Positions 13,101-25,100 of a stretch of DNA of 64,000 nt are shown here, in pieces; the stretch's first letter is position 1, and every line of letters starts with the position of its first letter. The notes beneath the pieces were generated by a model. The model was not told the DNA's origin and did no database searches. It was given only the letters and a program-made list of their open reading frames with translations. Made by a program: the position numbers and the translations under genes. This DNA is from Amia ocellicauda (Eukaryota; Chordata; Actinopteri; Amiiformes; Amiidae): the NCBI RefSeq assembly GCF_036373705.1, contig NC_089866.1:20808501-20872500 (forward strand), in the 5' to 3' direction.

Positions 13101-14819
13101 AAACACTGAACATGAACTGCTTTTTTTTTTTTTTTTAAGTCATTTAATACAAAGCAACAATGGCTGGCAGGTAGTAATCAAAACAGGAATTTAAACTGAA
13201 ACTAACTTTAGACAAAGCTGACACTGACTGACACTTCTCTATAACCTGCAAAAAAAAAAAAAAAAAAAAAAACTGCAAAATTCTACAGCACTGATAGAGG
13301 CTATTACAGGACTTTACACTCATATTGTAGAAGAGGAGCAGTCAGAAATGACAGCAACTATGCAAAAGGATCTTACAAAGTAATAGAACTTACTGGTAGC
13401 TGTTGCCACAGGCTGTGCAATATTTGGAGGTGGTTTGAGCTTCATCAGCTCATTGAGGCTGCTGGACTTGAGCAGATCTTTCAGTGGGATCTGGTCCTTA
13501 TTGGGCGGTATCAGGGTCGTCCGCACAGTGGTAGTGGGTGCCTTTGGTGTAGTGGAGGTGTGAACCACCTTGGCCACTGTAATGGTCTGTCTAGATGTGG
13601 TACCAACAGATGGTTTGGTCACAACTATTGTTCCCAGGGAGGGCAGCTGATTGAGCTGATTCAAAACAAATGTTGTGGTCGATGGTTGAGGTTTCTGCAG
13701 TTTTATAAAAAAATATATTTTAAAAAACGGGCAAACAGGGATTCAAATAAATGACAGTTCAACTTCATGCTCAAAATGGTAACTGCAACTCAACATTAAA
13801 CACTAGTCAAGTAGAGTGCTTTCTAAAGAAACAAGCCATCTGTTTTTAGTTTGGTTGTCAGATGAGAAGTGTTGCTACCATGAAATCCTTTCACTATTGT
13901 CTACATCTTAGTTAAGGGGCCCTAAGAACCTAAAACCTAAGAACTATTTCAAAGCCAGACAACAGCAAAAGTCAACAGCGATATCAAACAAATTTGCAAG
14001 AGTGCACAGACAGGTTTGGGTAATAATACTACCTAACTACCATGACTAAATACATCAAGAGGGTTTTCAAAGCACTGCACATAATACACTCATGTATTCC
14101 ACCAAGAGGAAAGGGAAGGAGTCTTACCCTGACAGTGACTGTAGGAGTGGGTGGGCCAGCTGGTTCCTGCTTTATTGTCACTATGGGTTCCTGCTTCACG
14201 GTTGCTGCTGGTTCTGTTCCCAGACCACAATCCAGGGCACTTATAGGCACTGACTGAATAGACAAACACTGAATACTGTGAATATGAAATTATAAAACTC
14301 ACACTTCATGAAGGTTCATAGATAAACTGTGATGTTTCCAAAACAAGGCTTTAAACACAAATCCACGCAGGTATAAGAGACAGGAATTACATCCCTTTTA
14401 TTGTCAAATATTAAATAAAACCAGTGAGCATACTCAAAAAAAAGTATGCACCAATGAGAGTCCCCCTTTTTTTTTTTTTTTTGATAGGTACATAAATGAT
14501 GGTTGGCAGCATCCAGTTTGCCATTGTTACAGAGAGAGTAGTACATGCTGCCTTGGCCCTTGTTTGCGGAGTGGCCCTCACATGTGGGAGAAACAAACCT
14601 GCTGCACTGTGCTTTTCATTCATATGCTAGACGTTCATTGTGGGAACAATTAACTCCCCCAAGTTCCCATTAACCAGGACAGACCAAACAGCTTGTTCTT
14701 ACCTGTTGTACAGCTGATGGCACAGCAGTGTCCATTGGGTCTATATCAAATAGATCATTTGGGCTGATGCCACTCTCACTCAGAGCAGCAAGGAGCAAAT
14801 CCTGACCAGGATCCATCAT
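1134..14819 (-). CDS. SBNO1: SBNO1, strawberry notch homolog 1 (31 coding exons, 1394 aa)
   Basis: Nuclear helicase-like transcription regulator of the strawberry notch family, linked to Notch signalling. Coding exons from the 5' end: 14703-14819, 14128-14253, 13394-13694, 11972-12072, 11643-11739, 11239-11399, 10903-11036, 10708-10798, 10420-10581, 9835-9970, 9294-9399, 8759-8912, 7713-7895, 7524-7621, 7083-7231, 6589-6789, 6295-6468, 5752-5924, 4803-4934, 4561-4696, 4238-4350, 4030-4101, 3850-3949, 3529-3603, 3132-3278, 2891-2985, 2456-2542, 2043-2170, 1868-1966, 1558-1751, 1134-1276. The sum is 4185 nt, in frame, ending in TAG; human SBNO1 is about 1393 aa. Walker A (GAGVGKGRT) lies at residues 320-328 and motif II (DECH) at 434-437. 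The N-terminus carries two KQEP motifs that could be SUMO sites. A Ser/acidic stretch (about 706-772) precedes a Lys-rich, NLS-like run (about 779-794). ATG follows directly after a 3' splice site, so exon 1 is untranslated. Confidence 0.96.
8275..8660 (+). mobile_element. Decayed LINE reverse-transcriptase 3' end (RTE/Dong-like)
   Basis: This lies inside an SBNO1 intron, antisense to the gene. Plus-strand translation with several frameshifts gives pieces such as ETWSL near the left and, in one frame, a closing segment reading [16 protein letters not shown] then IQQRIN. That resembles the C-terminal tail after the reverse transcriptase in vertebrate non-LTR elements of the RTE/Dong type. Multiple stops show it is ancient. 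The family assignment rests on remembered motif shape. Confidence 0.55.
9540..9745 (+). repeat. tRNA-derived SINE fragment
   Basis: This sits in an SBNO1 intron. The sequence runs from an A-box-like GTATTGGTTAGGGCTCTGG through the segment 'cccttgagcaaggtacttta' to the tail 'caggataagggtgtctg' followed by an A-rich end. This order is characteristic of a widespread fish SINE. The B-box region looks deleted. Tail fragments of the same family occur at 21120-21175 (opposite strand) and 37801-37880. Confidence 0.65.
9835..11036 (-). other. SBNO1: SBNO1 ATPase core exons (Walker A to DECH box)
   Basis: Four consecutive exons (10903-11036, 10708-10798, 10420-10581, 9835-9970) encode the nucleotide-binding half of the helicase-like core. 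The first carries the P-loop with [11 protein letters not shown]. The second and third carry [14 protein letters not shown] and the [12 protein letters not shown] segment. The fourth opens with [11 protein letters not shown], a DExH-type motif II, and ends in VVYASATG, a motif III-like SAT. All catalytic residues expected of the family are present and no frame break was seen, so the gene should be functional. Confidence 0.93.
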
Positions 14820-16679
14820 CTATGACAAGAGACAACTGTAAACAAGGACATTCTCTAAAGATAGGAACAAATATTTCCAACACACAACCTGAGCAATATA
14901 ACAAAGTAGCACAAGTGTGATTTAGGCCCCCCTCAATTATTCTAAACTGGATATAAATGAGCCCAGTCTTAGCCCAAAAAGTGACGATGTTTGGTGTGGT
15001 TTATCCAACAGTTTAACAGACAGATTTCACCCAAAAATAAAGATGTAAAACATTACACAATCCTCAACTATTCCTTTATATCTGAGCAGCACATTCTCTG
15101 CCAACATCCTACACATTATTGATCTGGAAAGCTGAGCTTGGATTACTCTCCATGGACTGTGGAGTAAAGAGAAACTGAAACAAGCCAACACAAAAAGGAA
15201 TGAGTTTCAATTCCAGGTTCTCTTCAGACCCTAGTACAATTATGGAGTAAAACAAGTGGGTTTATTATATTAAGATGAGTTTGTAATTAAGAGTAGAAAG
15301 AACCTGGTTATTGTTTTGCTAAAATTCTAGCTTGTGTGTAAATGTCAGTTAGTCTTACTAAACATGGTCAGATATACTTCAACACAGGTACGGGGAAACC
15401 AAACTAAACTGACTGGCACCTGATTAAGAATTCAAATTGCAGTATTTTTCTGTTCTTGTATCATTTGAAGTCAGTGTATGGAGACATGATTTTAAAGGAA
15501 AGTAAAATAAAAGATGATAATGTAAAGCCCATTCTTCATACATATATCATACACACACACACACACTTTGGGGGGGAATCAAGCAATAAGAATCCACAAT
15601 GCATTTATAGTAAATATTACCATCTCAAAATGTATACAGCATGCTCCGCTAAACAAGAGTAGTACTGTATTAATATAAAATTAGTTTATCCAATCAAAAT
15701 GCATTATTAAAAGTGTTGTGGAATACACTCAACACATTTGAAGTATACCACTTAAAACATTAATGGTTTATTTTACCAAATAGTTTCAACCAACTTCAGG
15801 GAGACATTTAGTTTGAATTATGAACTTTAAAGCAAAAACATGGAACTTCTGTCCTACATGTGACCTACAGTAAGTCATTTTTTTCAAGGTGCGGTGTGTT
15901 TTTCTTTATTAAACAAATATAAACGTTGCATTAGAAACAAAATGAAGACATTAAAAACATCCAAAGTCATTTTAGTTAAATGATACACAATTTATTAAAT
16001 GTACTGTGTAAGAAGCAGAACACCTCTCTTTGGACCATGCTTCCTGGTACTTGCTATCAAAGACAATTTAATAAGTTACCGATTAAGTCTGAAAACGAGA
16101 CTTATTTATGCATTTATTCTTTCTGCCACAAAGACGCTACCACGTTTCTCTTTGATTGCAAAAAGGTCAATTTTCACTCAGTCATAACCTCTACTCAAAC
16201 ACGTGTTCAGTTCATAAACTTCCGGGTTTCAATAGTCGTAGCTACGTAACGTTCGTTATTGTTAATGTTCCACCAATAAAGTCATAATTGACTATACATC
16301 AAGTCAAGATTAGGTCAAAAAATAAAAATACTATAAAAAAAAATACCAAAAAAAAAGTAATTAAATTTATAAAATATCGAGTTTACACCTTGCTTTACCG
16401 ATACAGTGATAAACATATGACATTTATCAATCATCTACAATACTAATTAAAATACCCAACATACAACCGTTATCCCGTCAACAATGTAACGTTAACGAAC
16501 TGCTCAACGATTGATCAGTCAGCAACACTTACCATTTAGAGGATAACTGTAGCCTGCAACTGTTAAAGGGATTTTGGTTTTTTTATGTTTGTATTATGGC
16601 TCCAATGGTGTCATTTGTAAAACGCCTTATTTATCAATAAGGAACGGTGATATTACGAGCCTATAAAAGTCTAAATATC

Positions 16680-17345
16680 GAAATCAAGCCGGGGGCTGCT
16701 GTCTCTGACAATGCTGCTGTGCGCCCCGTCTCCCTCTCTCTTTGCCGTTGGAAAGCCTCGGACCTTTCCGTGTTATGCTCAGTCACCCTAACAGCGGCAA
16801 CAAGACAACAAAACACACTTCAATTATTAACATTTCATCCGCGCAGGTCCCATTTTGTTCTAATTCGGCGAAGTCCGGGAATTTGCGGCGGCCATTTTAA
16901 GATCTCGCAGCCTCCACAAAAGCACTTACTTGTCGAGTTTTTAGGCTTGCAATAACCGCAGCACAGTCGAGGCTGCTGCTCCCTCGCTCCGCCGCTTTCT
17001 ATCCGACTGCCGCCATCTTTACCGAGCGCCCAGAGCCGCGTGCGGGTCACGTGACCGCCGCCCCCGAGAGCAGAAGCTTCCAGAGCCGGACCCGGGCCCC
17101 GCAGCGCCGCCGACACACCGCCGGGCCATCGCCGCCAAGCCGCACACAAAGCCCATAACCCGCTTCGGAAAAATTAACCGTAATTTCCATTTTTTCTTTA
17201 TTTTAAAACAGATCGGGGAAGCAGCGAAGTAAGCCCAGATCACGTGACTGACAGATCGTTTTCAGGAAGTGACGTCAAAACATGCACTTCCTTGCTACGG
17301 AACGGTGAGAGAACGGAAGTTTTGTATGTCCGCCATGTTAGGAAG
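16680..17345. promoter_or_regulatory. GC-rich SBNO1 promoter island with CACGTG, YY1, ETS and CRE motifs
   Basis: Locally CpG-rich sequence in otherwise AT-rich surroundings. Visible motifs: palindromic GTCACGTGAC at 17046-17055; a second TCACGTGA at 17240-17247; YY1 consensus at 17009-17019 and a second YY1-type core near 17328-17338; a full CRE palindrome TGACGTCA at 17270-17277 immediately preceded by GGAAG, which makes an ETS/CRE composite; and CGGAAGT near 17314. These are typical of TATA-less housekeeping promoters. It serves SBNO1 leftwards. No transcript could be recognised going right, and KMT5A starts about 5 kb away. Confidence 0.65.
16930..17040 (-). other. SBNO1: Probable SBNO1 5' untranslated exon
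   Basis: On the minus strand a GC-rich stretch ends in a consensus donor (AA then GTAAGTGC) read at 16921-16931. The first acceptor with coding sequence downstream is the one immediately before the SBNO1 ATG at 14819, so this is most likely non-coding exon 1, spliced over an intron of about 2.1 kb. A perfect YY1 motif (AAGATGGCGGC on the minus strand, 17009-17019) sits inside it, as is common just downstream of housekeeping start sites. A second donor-like site at 16531-16532 (GTAAGTGT) could mark an alternative or additional untranslated exon. The right-hand limit is a guess. Confidence 0.5.
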
Positions 17346-17429
17346 GTCAATGTTGGTTTTGGGCAGGTGTATTTTTCATTGGCAACGACGAACAAATTGA
17401 TCAGCTATGTATATACGTTTAGTTAAATG

Positions 17430-18600
17430 TATACACAAAAGCCAATGCTTGTATGCATAGCTACACCTTAGAATTTGCAAACTGAAACCTGTCTTTGCAT
17501 GTCATTTTGTTTATTATATATGAATTTAAATAGTTGTATTAAAGAAAAATGGTATGAGAACTGCAGCATATCATAATTGTATGTAGAAATAATACATAAG
17601 GACCACAAAAGCCACATCATGTTTATTGAACTGTCCTATCAAAGTCATGTTACATTTATTTGAAGGACATGTTTGCTTTCTGTATTTCTCTTTCACTGCA
17701 TTTTCTTATAGTATATGTTCATCAAATTGGACCCTAGGAAGTTTGATAAGCATTGTGTTTTTGTTATGTTGGCCTTGGTGGAAAATCTAGTCTAGTTTGA
17801 TTGTACTTAACTGAACATTGCCGGTTTGAAATAGTCTCCTGTAGGGGGACTTAAAGAATAAAACTTACATAAAACTCTACACAAATAATAATTTATGAAA
17901 TGCACAGGAAGTGGTAACTTCTGGGGGCTACAACAACATACATAAGAAAATATTTATGTATTGTTCTGTACAATTCTCAGAATATCATAGAATGGTCTAT
18001 TAATTCACATGCATCAATGTATGGGAGATTGCATTTTGATTCCACTGAATTTTATAAAGGTATATTTATTCTTTGAAAAAATCCCATGTTGTGATTCATA
18101 CAGGAAGAAAGTATTTTTCATGTTATTAGTACTCCATTAGCCTTGGTTAATATTGGTATTTTTCGGTTTGTAAAAAAAACTTTTTATTTTCGTTCTTTCT
18201 GGTTTTATAGGACCAGGGTTCATATTGAGACTTAACCTCTTGTTGAATTGACCACCCCTTTTATAAAAGATGAAAAACAAACACTCAATAGTACACAATT
18301 AAAAAAAGAAGCATTCAATTTACATTTTTGGATTTAAACTAGCACTCTGAAAGTTTTGTGTGACACTTCTCCATTTATTTCTTCATAAAAGCACACATTA
18401 ACAGCACACATTGCAACCATAAATGCTTTATGAGTATTGCCTACAGTCTCAAAAAAATACAAAATTAAAGAAGTTTGCAGCATGTACTTTTACATTTATT
18501 TTTTTATCTTATAGCTCTAATGTGCAAATAACTGTTGTTGTTCAGGCTTACATTGTTATTGTCAAAGTTAGTTTATTATTGTATAATTGAAATGCTTATG
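17430..18600. other. Intergenic AT-rich sequence, nothing recognised
   Basis: Between the SBNO1 promoter and the L2 LINE. No coding exon, RNA gene or clear repeat could be supported on either strand. Confidence 0.5.
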
Positions 18601-18639
18601 AGCAAAACAGACTGTTCTCATTTGTCATTCATTGAAGCT

Positions 18640-19985
18640 GACTGGGAGATCAGTTAATGACAGACAGATCCCTACATCCTTTTCCCTATTCCTTCCACGC
18701 TTCTCCAATTCCCTTACACATACAGAGTTATCATTCGAGCAGGTGTTCAATCACATCGTCCTCGAGAAGAAACATAAGCCAACAGTCAATCTTCTCTGTT
18801 TGTCCTGTCCCACTCCCCTCATCTTACCGGGCGGGGAGGAGGAACAGGGCTTCTGCTCTCCCACTCTCCTCTTCTCTGTCCACCCCTTCTCTCCTCTATC
18901 ACGACTAACAGCTTTGAATTCCATGCAGTGGAACTCACCTCTCCCTCACCTCTTCCTTCTAGTTCTCTACCGTCCTCCCGGTCCACTCGCCTTTTCTTAA
19001 TTCTCACCTCTTTCAGACTCTGAACTTTCCTTTCTCCTCCTAGGTCCTCACTCCTATCTGGCTGTTTCCCCTCTGCTTTTAAAAAAGCTGCTTGTTTAAA
19101 AGCCCACTCCTCAAGAAACCTACCCTTGACCCCACCTCTCCTCAGAACTACCGGCTTGTCTCCCTACTCCCCTTCCTCTCAAAGACCCTCGAACCATACT
19201 GTCCACCATCAGCTCTCTGCATTTCTCTCCCATCACTCACTTCTTGATCCTCTGCAATCCGGCTTCCACACAGCTCACTCCACTGAGACGGCTCTCCTGG
19301 CAGTCACTGACTCCCTCAGCTGTGCTCGGGTGGCCTCCCTCTCCTCAGTCCTTATTCTCCTTGATCTCTCTGCAACATTTGACACCGTCGATGACTTAAT
19401 CCTCCTCTCCTCCCTCGCTGACCTTGGAATCTCTGAGACTGCTCTCACCTGTTCTTCCTCCTACCTCAGTAACCGGACCTACCAAGTGACATGGCGAGGT
19501 TCCTCATCCACCCCCCAACCTCTCCTCACAGGCGTACCCCAAGGCTCCGTCCTGGGCCCCCTCCTGTTCTCTCTCTACACTCGTTCCCTGTGCCCCCTCA
19601 TCACAACCCATGATTTCTCTTACAATTTTTACACAGATGATGCCCAGATCTTCCTGTCTTTTCCCTCCTCTGACCCTCTCATCCCCTCTCGCATCTCTCC
19701 CTACTTGTCTATCTATCTCTGCCTGGATGCACTCACACCACCTCAAGCTCAACCTCTCCAAATCTGATCTCCTGCCCCCACCCCACCCCCCAACCTTCTT
19801 CTGACCTCTCCATCTCAATCCTCTTGGAAACTACGACACTCTCTCCCTCTTCTGCCGCTAAGACCCTAGGAGTCACCCTCGATCCTTTGCTCTCCTACAC
19901 TCAGCACATCACCACGCTGACACGCACCTGCAGATTCTTCCTGAGCAACATATGCAGAATCCAACCCTTCCTCACCAACTACTTG
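18640..19985 (+). mobile_element. L2-clade LINE fragment (endonuclease remnant and reverse transcriptase)
   Basis: Plus-strand non-LTR retrotransposon remnant, C-rich and unlike the AT-rich flanks. LYRPPGPLA near 18960 matches the end of the apurinic-type endonuclease. From 19126 a mostly open frame gives RT motifs: SGFHTAHSTETALL, LILLDLSATFDTVDD, GVPQGSVLGPLLFSLY and the catalytic box FYTDD at 19627-19641 (YxDD form). After a frameshift near 19767-19824 the segment KTLGVTLDPLLS continues the L2-type C-terminus. It is 5' truncated, frame-broken and without intact ORFs, so inactive. It occupies the SBNO1-KMT5A intergenic space. Confidence 0.85.
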
Positions 19986-20921
19986 CTTGGGATACATATG
20001 GATCATAAGAAGGGCCAAAAAGACACCCCTACTGGATTAAAATTCCAGGATATTGGAGACACAACTCAAATGGAAGAAAAGCATTATGGGATGTAAATAT
20101 GTTCCCCTTGTAAATATCCTGACTGTGAACTTTGAAACGTATTTTCCATAGTAATTTACTTAATTAGCTTGGTATAGAAAACACCAATCCATGCATAAAG
20201 AACTATAAACCATAAAAAAATAAGAATTAAAAAATAAACATACAGAATGCTGGATAGTGAAATGCTCCCTTTCTCATTTTCCTTTACTGCTTCCCTAAAT
20301 GATAGTCTCCTTAGCTCAGTTACCACCACTACTACTACTACAACCTTTAATCAGTTTCACTCTGTTGCCTTGTTTGCCTCAATGAAATGCAGTCCACAGC
20401 CCTCGCATGTTGATGAGTCAGTTGTTTCTGTGTATACCAGTCTCTGACTGCCTAGCACAATAATGACAGCATTAACTGCAACATGGCTTTATTGTCATAG
20501 AGACTGGAGTACAGACAGAAACAGTGACAAGGACTCAGAAAACAATGGGTGCAAATGCAGCAAACGTGAGCAGAATGCATTCTAACAGCTGAATTTAGCT
20601 TTGCTGGTGTTTTAGTTAATAAGGATTCTTTGTAATTGTAAACTACATGTATTTAAACATTTAATAATTAAGTGATTAATTATGAGGAAATGATACATAG
20701 GCCTATGTTTGAAACATCTTTAGTAACCAGTACCTCAATATAAAAGTGTTTTATCAGTGTTTTCTCCAGGCGTTTGACCATCATTTTACCAGGGAAGAAC
20801 TCTACATACATTAGACAACACAATCCTTATTCAGATTATACTGCTGGTGCCTAAACTTATTTGATAGTTGCTCATATTCATACCAAACTGATTGTTTGGT
20901 CGATTTTCCATGTAATTTCAT

Positions 20922-20922
<1 letters not shown>

Positions 20923-20953
<31 letters not shown>

Positions 20954-20960
20954 TGTAGTA

Positions 20961-20998
<38 letters not shown>
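20923..20998. repeat. (TAG)n/(TAA)n compound microsatellite
   Basis: Uninterrupted GTA repeats change to ATA repeats over about 75 bp. Simple-sequence DNA in the intergenic region. Confidence 0.95.
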
Positions 20999-21000
<2 letters not shown>

Positions 21001-21079
21001 TTTCAAGGACATTACATATTTTTAACAAACTACACCACTCTACAGTTTACTGTGTTTTTACCACATTACACTAAACACG

Positions 21080-21080
<1 letters not shown>

Positions 21081-21133
<53 letters not shown>

Positions 21134-21180
21134 TATTGGCAGACGCCCTTATCCAGGACGACTAACAAAATATAAGCGCA
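21081..21180 (-). repeat. (TTA)n tract joined to antisense SINE tail
   Basis: About 55 bp of TTA repeats runs directly into 'ggcagacgcccttatccagg', the reverse complement of the SINE tail seen at 9700-9722 and 37845-37865. The trinucleotide tract is therefore probably the expanded 3' tail of a SINE inserted on the minus strand. Confidence 0.7.
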
Positions 21181-21789
21181 CCGTTTTGTGGTGGCTAATG
21201 TCAATACAAACTGTGCTGGTTGCTATAGTGTCTTAAGCAGAGGTAGCAAACTCGATTTTTTTTTACCACGGTGCACAACATTACACCCTACTGTTTCCCC
21301 ACGGAACACCACAGTATTATTATTTTTTATTTCTTGGCATGTATGGTATGGTATGGTATGTACTGGTATGTATGGTACACCAAAATGCACTTTATGTTTT
21401 TACCACACTAGTACACTACCATATTTTACCATGGTATGCCACACTACAGTTTACTGTGGAATGGGACACAGTGTTGTAAGGGGGGAAGGAGTGTAGACTC
21501 ATATTGGGCCCAGTATATCTGATTATAATTTTACCACTACACTGCTGGTCTGTTGGTTCTATGCAGTTGGTAAAACTGGTTGGTGATGTCAGGGTGGTAA
21601 AAAACTGCAATAAGGTGGTGTGGTATTTTTGAGCAGGTATACAGATAGGCTATAAATTAGACAATCAAGATAATACTGACATAATATGTAAAGCTTCTAA
21701 GTTAAACTGAATCGACTACGTCGGACTGCGCCGGGCCAAGTGTTTAAACACGGCAGTGCAGCTGTGTCAGGTCTGCAGAGTCCCAGCGA

Positions 21790-22130
21790 TCCCATTGGCA
21801 GAACAGCGCAGATCCGCGCAAAACTGCGGGCATCTGCGCTACAGGGGGCACCACAGGGGACATATAATTTTACACCAATCAGATCTCAGTCATTTTCACA
21901 CGTAAGCCAATCACAGCCATACATGGAATTCAAACGCTAATAAATGACAGCCAATCACAGAGCGCTCTTAAAGCGGAGTCGGCCATTAAAAACAATGAAC
22001 TGTGTGCAATACGGAAATACGGAGTGAATGGCTTTGGGATGAGCCAATGAGAAGAGCAGTGCAGAGACAGGCTCACGCCCCAGAGTCTTTAAGAGGGCTC
22101 TTTTAAAACTCATGTGTTTGAACCTTTTCA
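21790..22130 (+). promoter_or_regulatory. KMT5A: KMT5A upstream region with five CCAAT boxes and a CHR-like element
   Basis: CCAAT or its complement occurs at 21794-21798 (reverse), 21875-21879, 21907-21911, 21951-21955 and 22044-22048, four of them in the AGCCAAT or ACCAAT context preferred by NF-Y. TTTGAA, the CHR consensus, lies at 22117-22122, downstream of the boxes and about 65 bp before the ATG. Spaced CCAAT boxes plus a CHR near the start site are the known layout of G2/M promoters bound by NF-Y and DREAM/MMB. That fits KMT5A, whose protein peaks around mitosis. The start site itself is not determined. Confidence 0.55.
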
Positions 22131-22184
22131 TTTAGAATTACTTGTTTTTTTGTGTTATTAAAGTTGCAATTCGGACTGCTAGAA

Positions 22185-25100
22185 ATGGCAAAAGGTAAGT
22201 CGTATTTTGTATAGTTAGTCTGCATGCGTTTCAATTATAATTAGTTAGTTGGTTTGACAATATAGGCTAACTGACATTGATTAAGCATTAGCTCGTGTAT
22301 TTCAAATCACCCGTGTTTATTATCAGCATCTCAAATCTGCAAAGACCATTAGTATTATGAACATGTGGTGCTATTTAACGAATTGGAGAAGTTGCATCCC
22401 TATACGCACTCCACTACTTATTATATTCGTAGTTCCCTGTTAGGGCACTCGCAGTCTCCCAACCTGATCACGAAATGTCTCTCTGCGTTCATTTTGCAGA
22501 ATGTATTTGCTCTCCTTGAAATTGAGCATGAAGAGATCTGTCTGTGTTGGACGTCGTGCATTTTACACATTTCATTGCATCCAGTCTCCGCATGATCGTG
22601 GTTGTAAAAACAATGCACCTTTGCTATCCTATCAAATGATTGGCCCAGAGTCCCAGCTCTTCATCTATATTCAATTTTTAAAGTTCTCAGTGGCCGCATC
22701 CACGATTTAATCCCATCAGCAGCCATCTGATGGATAGACTGTGTCCGCTTGGCAGCTAATCCTGTTTTGGTTCTAATCTGTTCCAGAATATTGAAAAACA
22801 CTTGTTCTCGTAACAATGAGGTGAGGGGGTAACTTACTTGTGTGTGGGGTTGACATTGATTTAATTTCAATTGTATTCATCTTATGTTTTCAATTAGATT
22901 TGATTTAAAATGCATCAGAGTACCAACAAAGCATAGTCTGGGCATTTACCCCTTCCGAGGTGTGTGTTGGGGGGTATATTAGAAGTGCCCGGTTTAGGAC
23001 ACTGTAGCCAAATGTATTTTTGCTGCTAAGTGTGTGGCAGGGAAGCTAAGGAGCTGTACGTATCATTGGGGGGGGGAAAAGGATCTTCACCAATCACAAA
23101 CCCAACGTGATTAGCAATTGTGAGGTATGAAATGAGAACTAGTTCAGGAAAGTTTCCAGTCAAGTTCTTCATTATTTATTTATTGTTAATAACTATAAAG
23201 TCAGAAAATGTGTCGGTTTCTGTTGGCGCGCCCTCTGGCGGGCCGGGTGCGAGCCGTGCGCCGGCCCTTTAAATGCTCACGTGGGCGCTTCTCCCCGGCC
23301 GAGCTCAAACATGGCGGAGGGGAGGCGCCGGCGCAGCTGCCTCGGTTGATGGAACAAGGACGCCCCGGTAGTTGTGGCTTACAAAACAAAACAAAACCCC
23401 AACAACCCAGTAAGATGTCTTAACTTTTCCCTTTCAAGGAAAGAACAAACCCCCGACCCCTAGCAAAGGCAAACCCGAAGTCGGTGCTCAGACCACAGAA
23501 GAAAAAGGGAAAAAAGAAAACAAGCCCGAAATGAACGGGGTAGGTGCTTACTTTTTCATGTTAGACGGGGACGTTGGCAAACAACTCGTTGGCATTTCTT
23601 GATTCATTCCAGCTAAACCCCATTTAGCCAGCTATAGCTACCCGATTTGAAGTTGTAGGTTTCTGTATTTTTTTTGTAGTAAAGTTGTATTTATTGCTTC
23701 GCATGTCTTGCTCTATTGCGTATTTCACGTTGAGCATGTGCTTAAATGTGGTATTAATGCCTTCATTATTGTTGTAAGTTGTGGCTGCGCAGGCCTGGTC
23801 GAGGGTGGAGTTCATACTCACGGACGTGCTGTCTTTTCCCAAGAGAGCAAATGTTAAATGCATGAAAACAAACTTATCATGGTTCAATAACGATTGAGTA
23901 ATACATTTTGTTTTGTAATAAGATTACAAACGCATGTTGACCTTACTTTATATTGTTACTGTTTTAGATCTACAGTCAGTAATACAAATAATGATTAAGA
24001 ATGCACTTTATTTATGGGCGATGTGATCCGGGCTTTCAAGCTTTGGTGTTAGAATCCGATTTTGTAGATCTATCGCTGTGTGTGTGTGGGGGGGGTGAAT
24101 TTAGGTACCAGAAAGAAGTGGTTCTGATTGTGTGTAGTTTTATTAAATGTATGGGTTTGTACTGTCTAGTGTATGGTGGTGTAGCTTTAGTATTTGTTCT
24201 ACTGTTTGAGTTTATGTGAATTCAGTACCTCGGAGTCTCAAGAGCATAACCATCAACATACCAGAGTAAAGACAGGGCTTCTACTGACATTTTTTACATT
24301 TTAAAAAAATGATCATAATTCTCTCCCTTGCATTTGAAACAGGACATTATTTTTAATGCCCAGCCCTCAATACGCTGTTTCTTGAGCCCGAACAAACCAC
24401 GCTCTCCTCTTCATGACGAGAACTCCATCACACACATTCAGGATGGGAAGTGTCCAGGAAAACGTACTCTACAGATGGAAACCCAGAAGCAGGAGGAAGG
24501 TAACCTATGCAATGCAATCTTTATTTTGCTCTTGGTGGGCCTCTTTTTTTAAATGACAGGCTCCCCCAAGTGATGGGTGTGACCATGTAAAAGATGTCTG
24601 AATCCATAGGGTATGAAAAGGAACCCATATTACCCAGAGTCTTGCAGCAAAAGCCTGAAAAGCACTTGCACTGTGATGGGTTGCTGAAATCCCATAGCTG
24701 TTAATGTCTAAGCAATAGGAACCAATATTTTGTCATTTTTACTTATGGATAATGGAAAGGATGGTTGTTTTAGGTTTTATTGCTTGCAGGAATATATTTG
24801 CCAAAGGAAAACAAGTTTATTCCTCAGGTGCAGGTAATCTAAATGAAATGGGTTGACATTCTACCTAGACATGAAATGTGGTGTTCTCAGAGGAGTGGGC
24901 AAAGATGACCTTCTCCTTGCTGAATAAAGACATAACAAACCCCAGTAGAGTGCAGTGTGACCCTGGGAAATTAAATGACGAGTCAGGAGATTGAGTTAAA
25001 GCCCTGGTGAATCTCCACTTGATGAATGACATCTGTGTTCCGTGCCAGGCATCTTATGACTGTGTAATATTTAGCCTGTGATACAATGTACATTATTTCC

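Noticed and set aside
16835-17243. Minus-strand frames (104 and 74 codons) in the SBNO1 promoter island
   Set aside because: CpG-island chance openness; low similarity to any family and the SBNO1 start is set by the exon at 14703-14819.
20921-21180. CRISPR-like or satellite array
   Set aside because: The repeats are trinucleotide microsatellites with no spacer structure, and the genome is a vertebrate.
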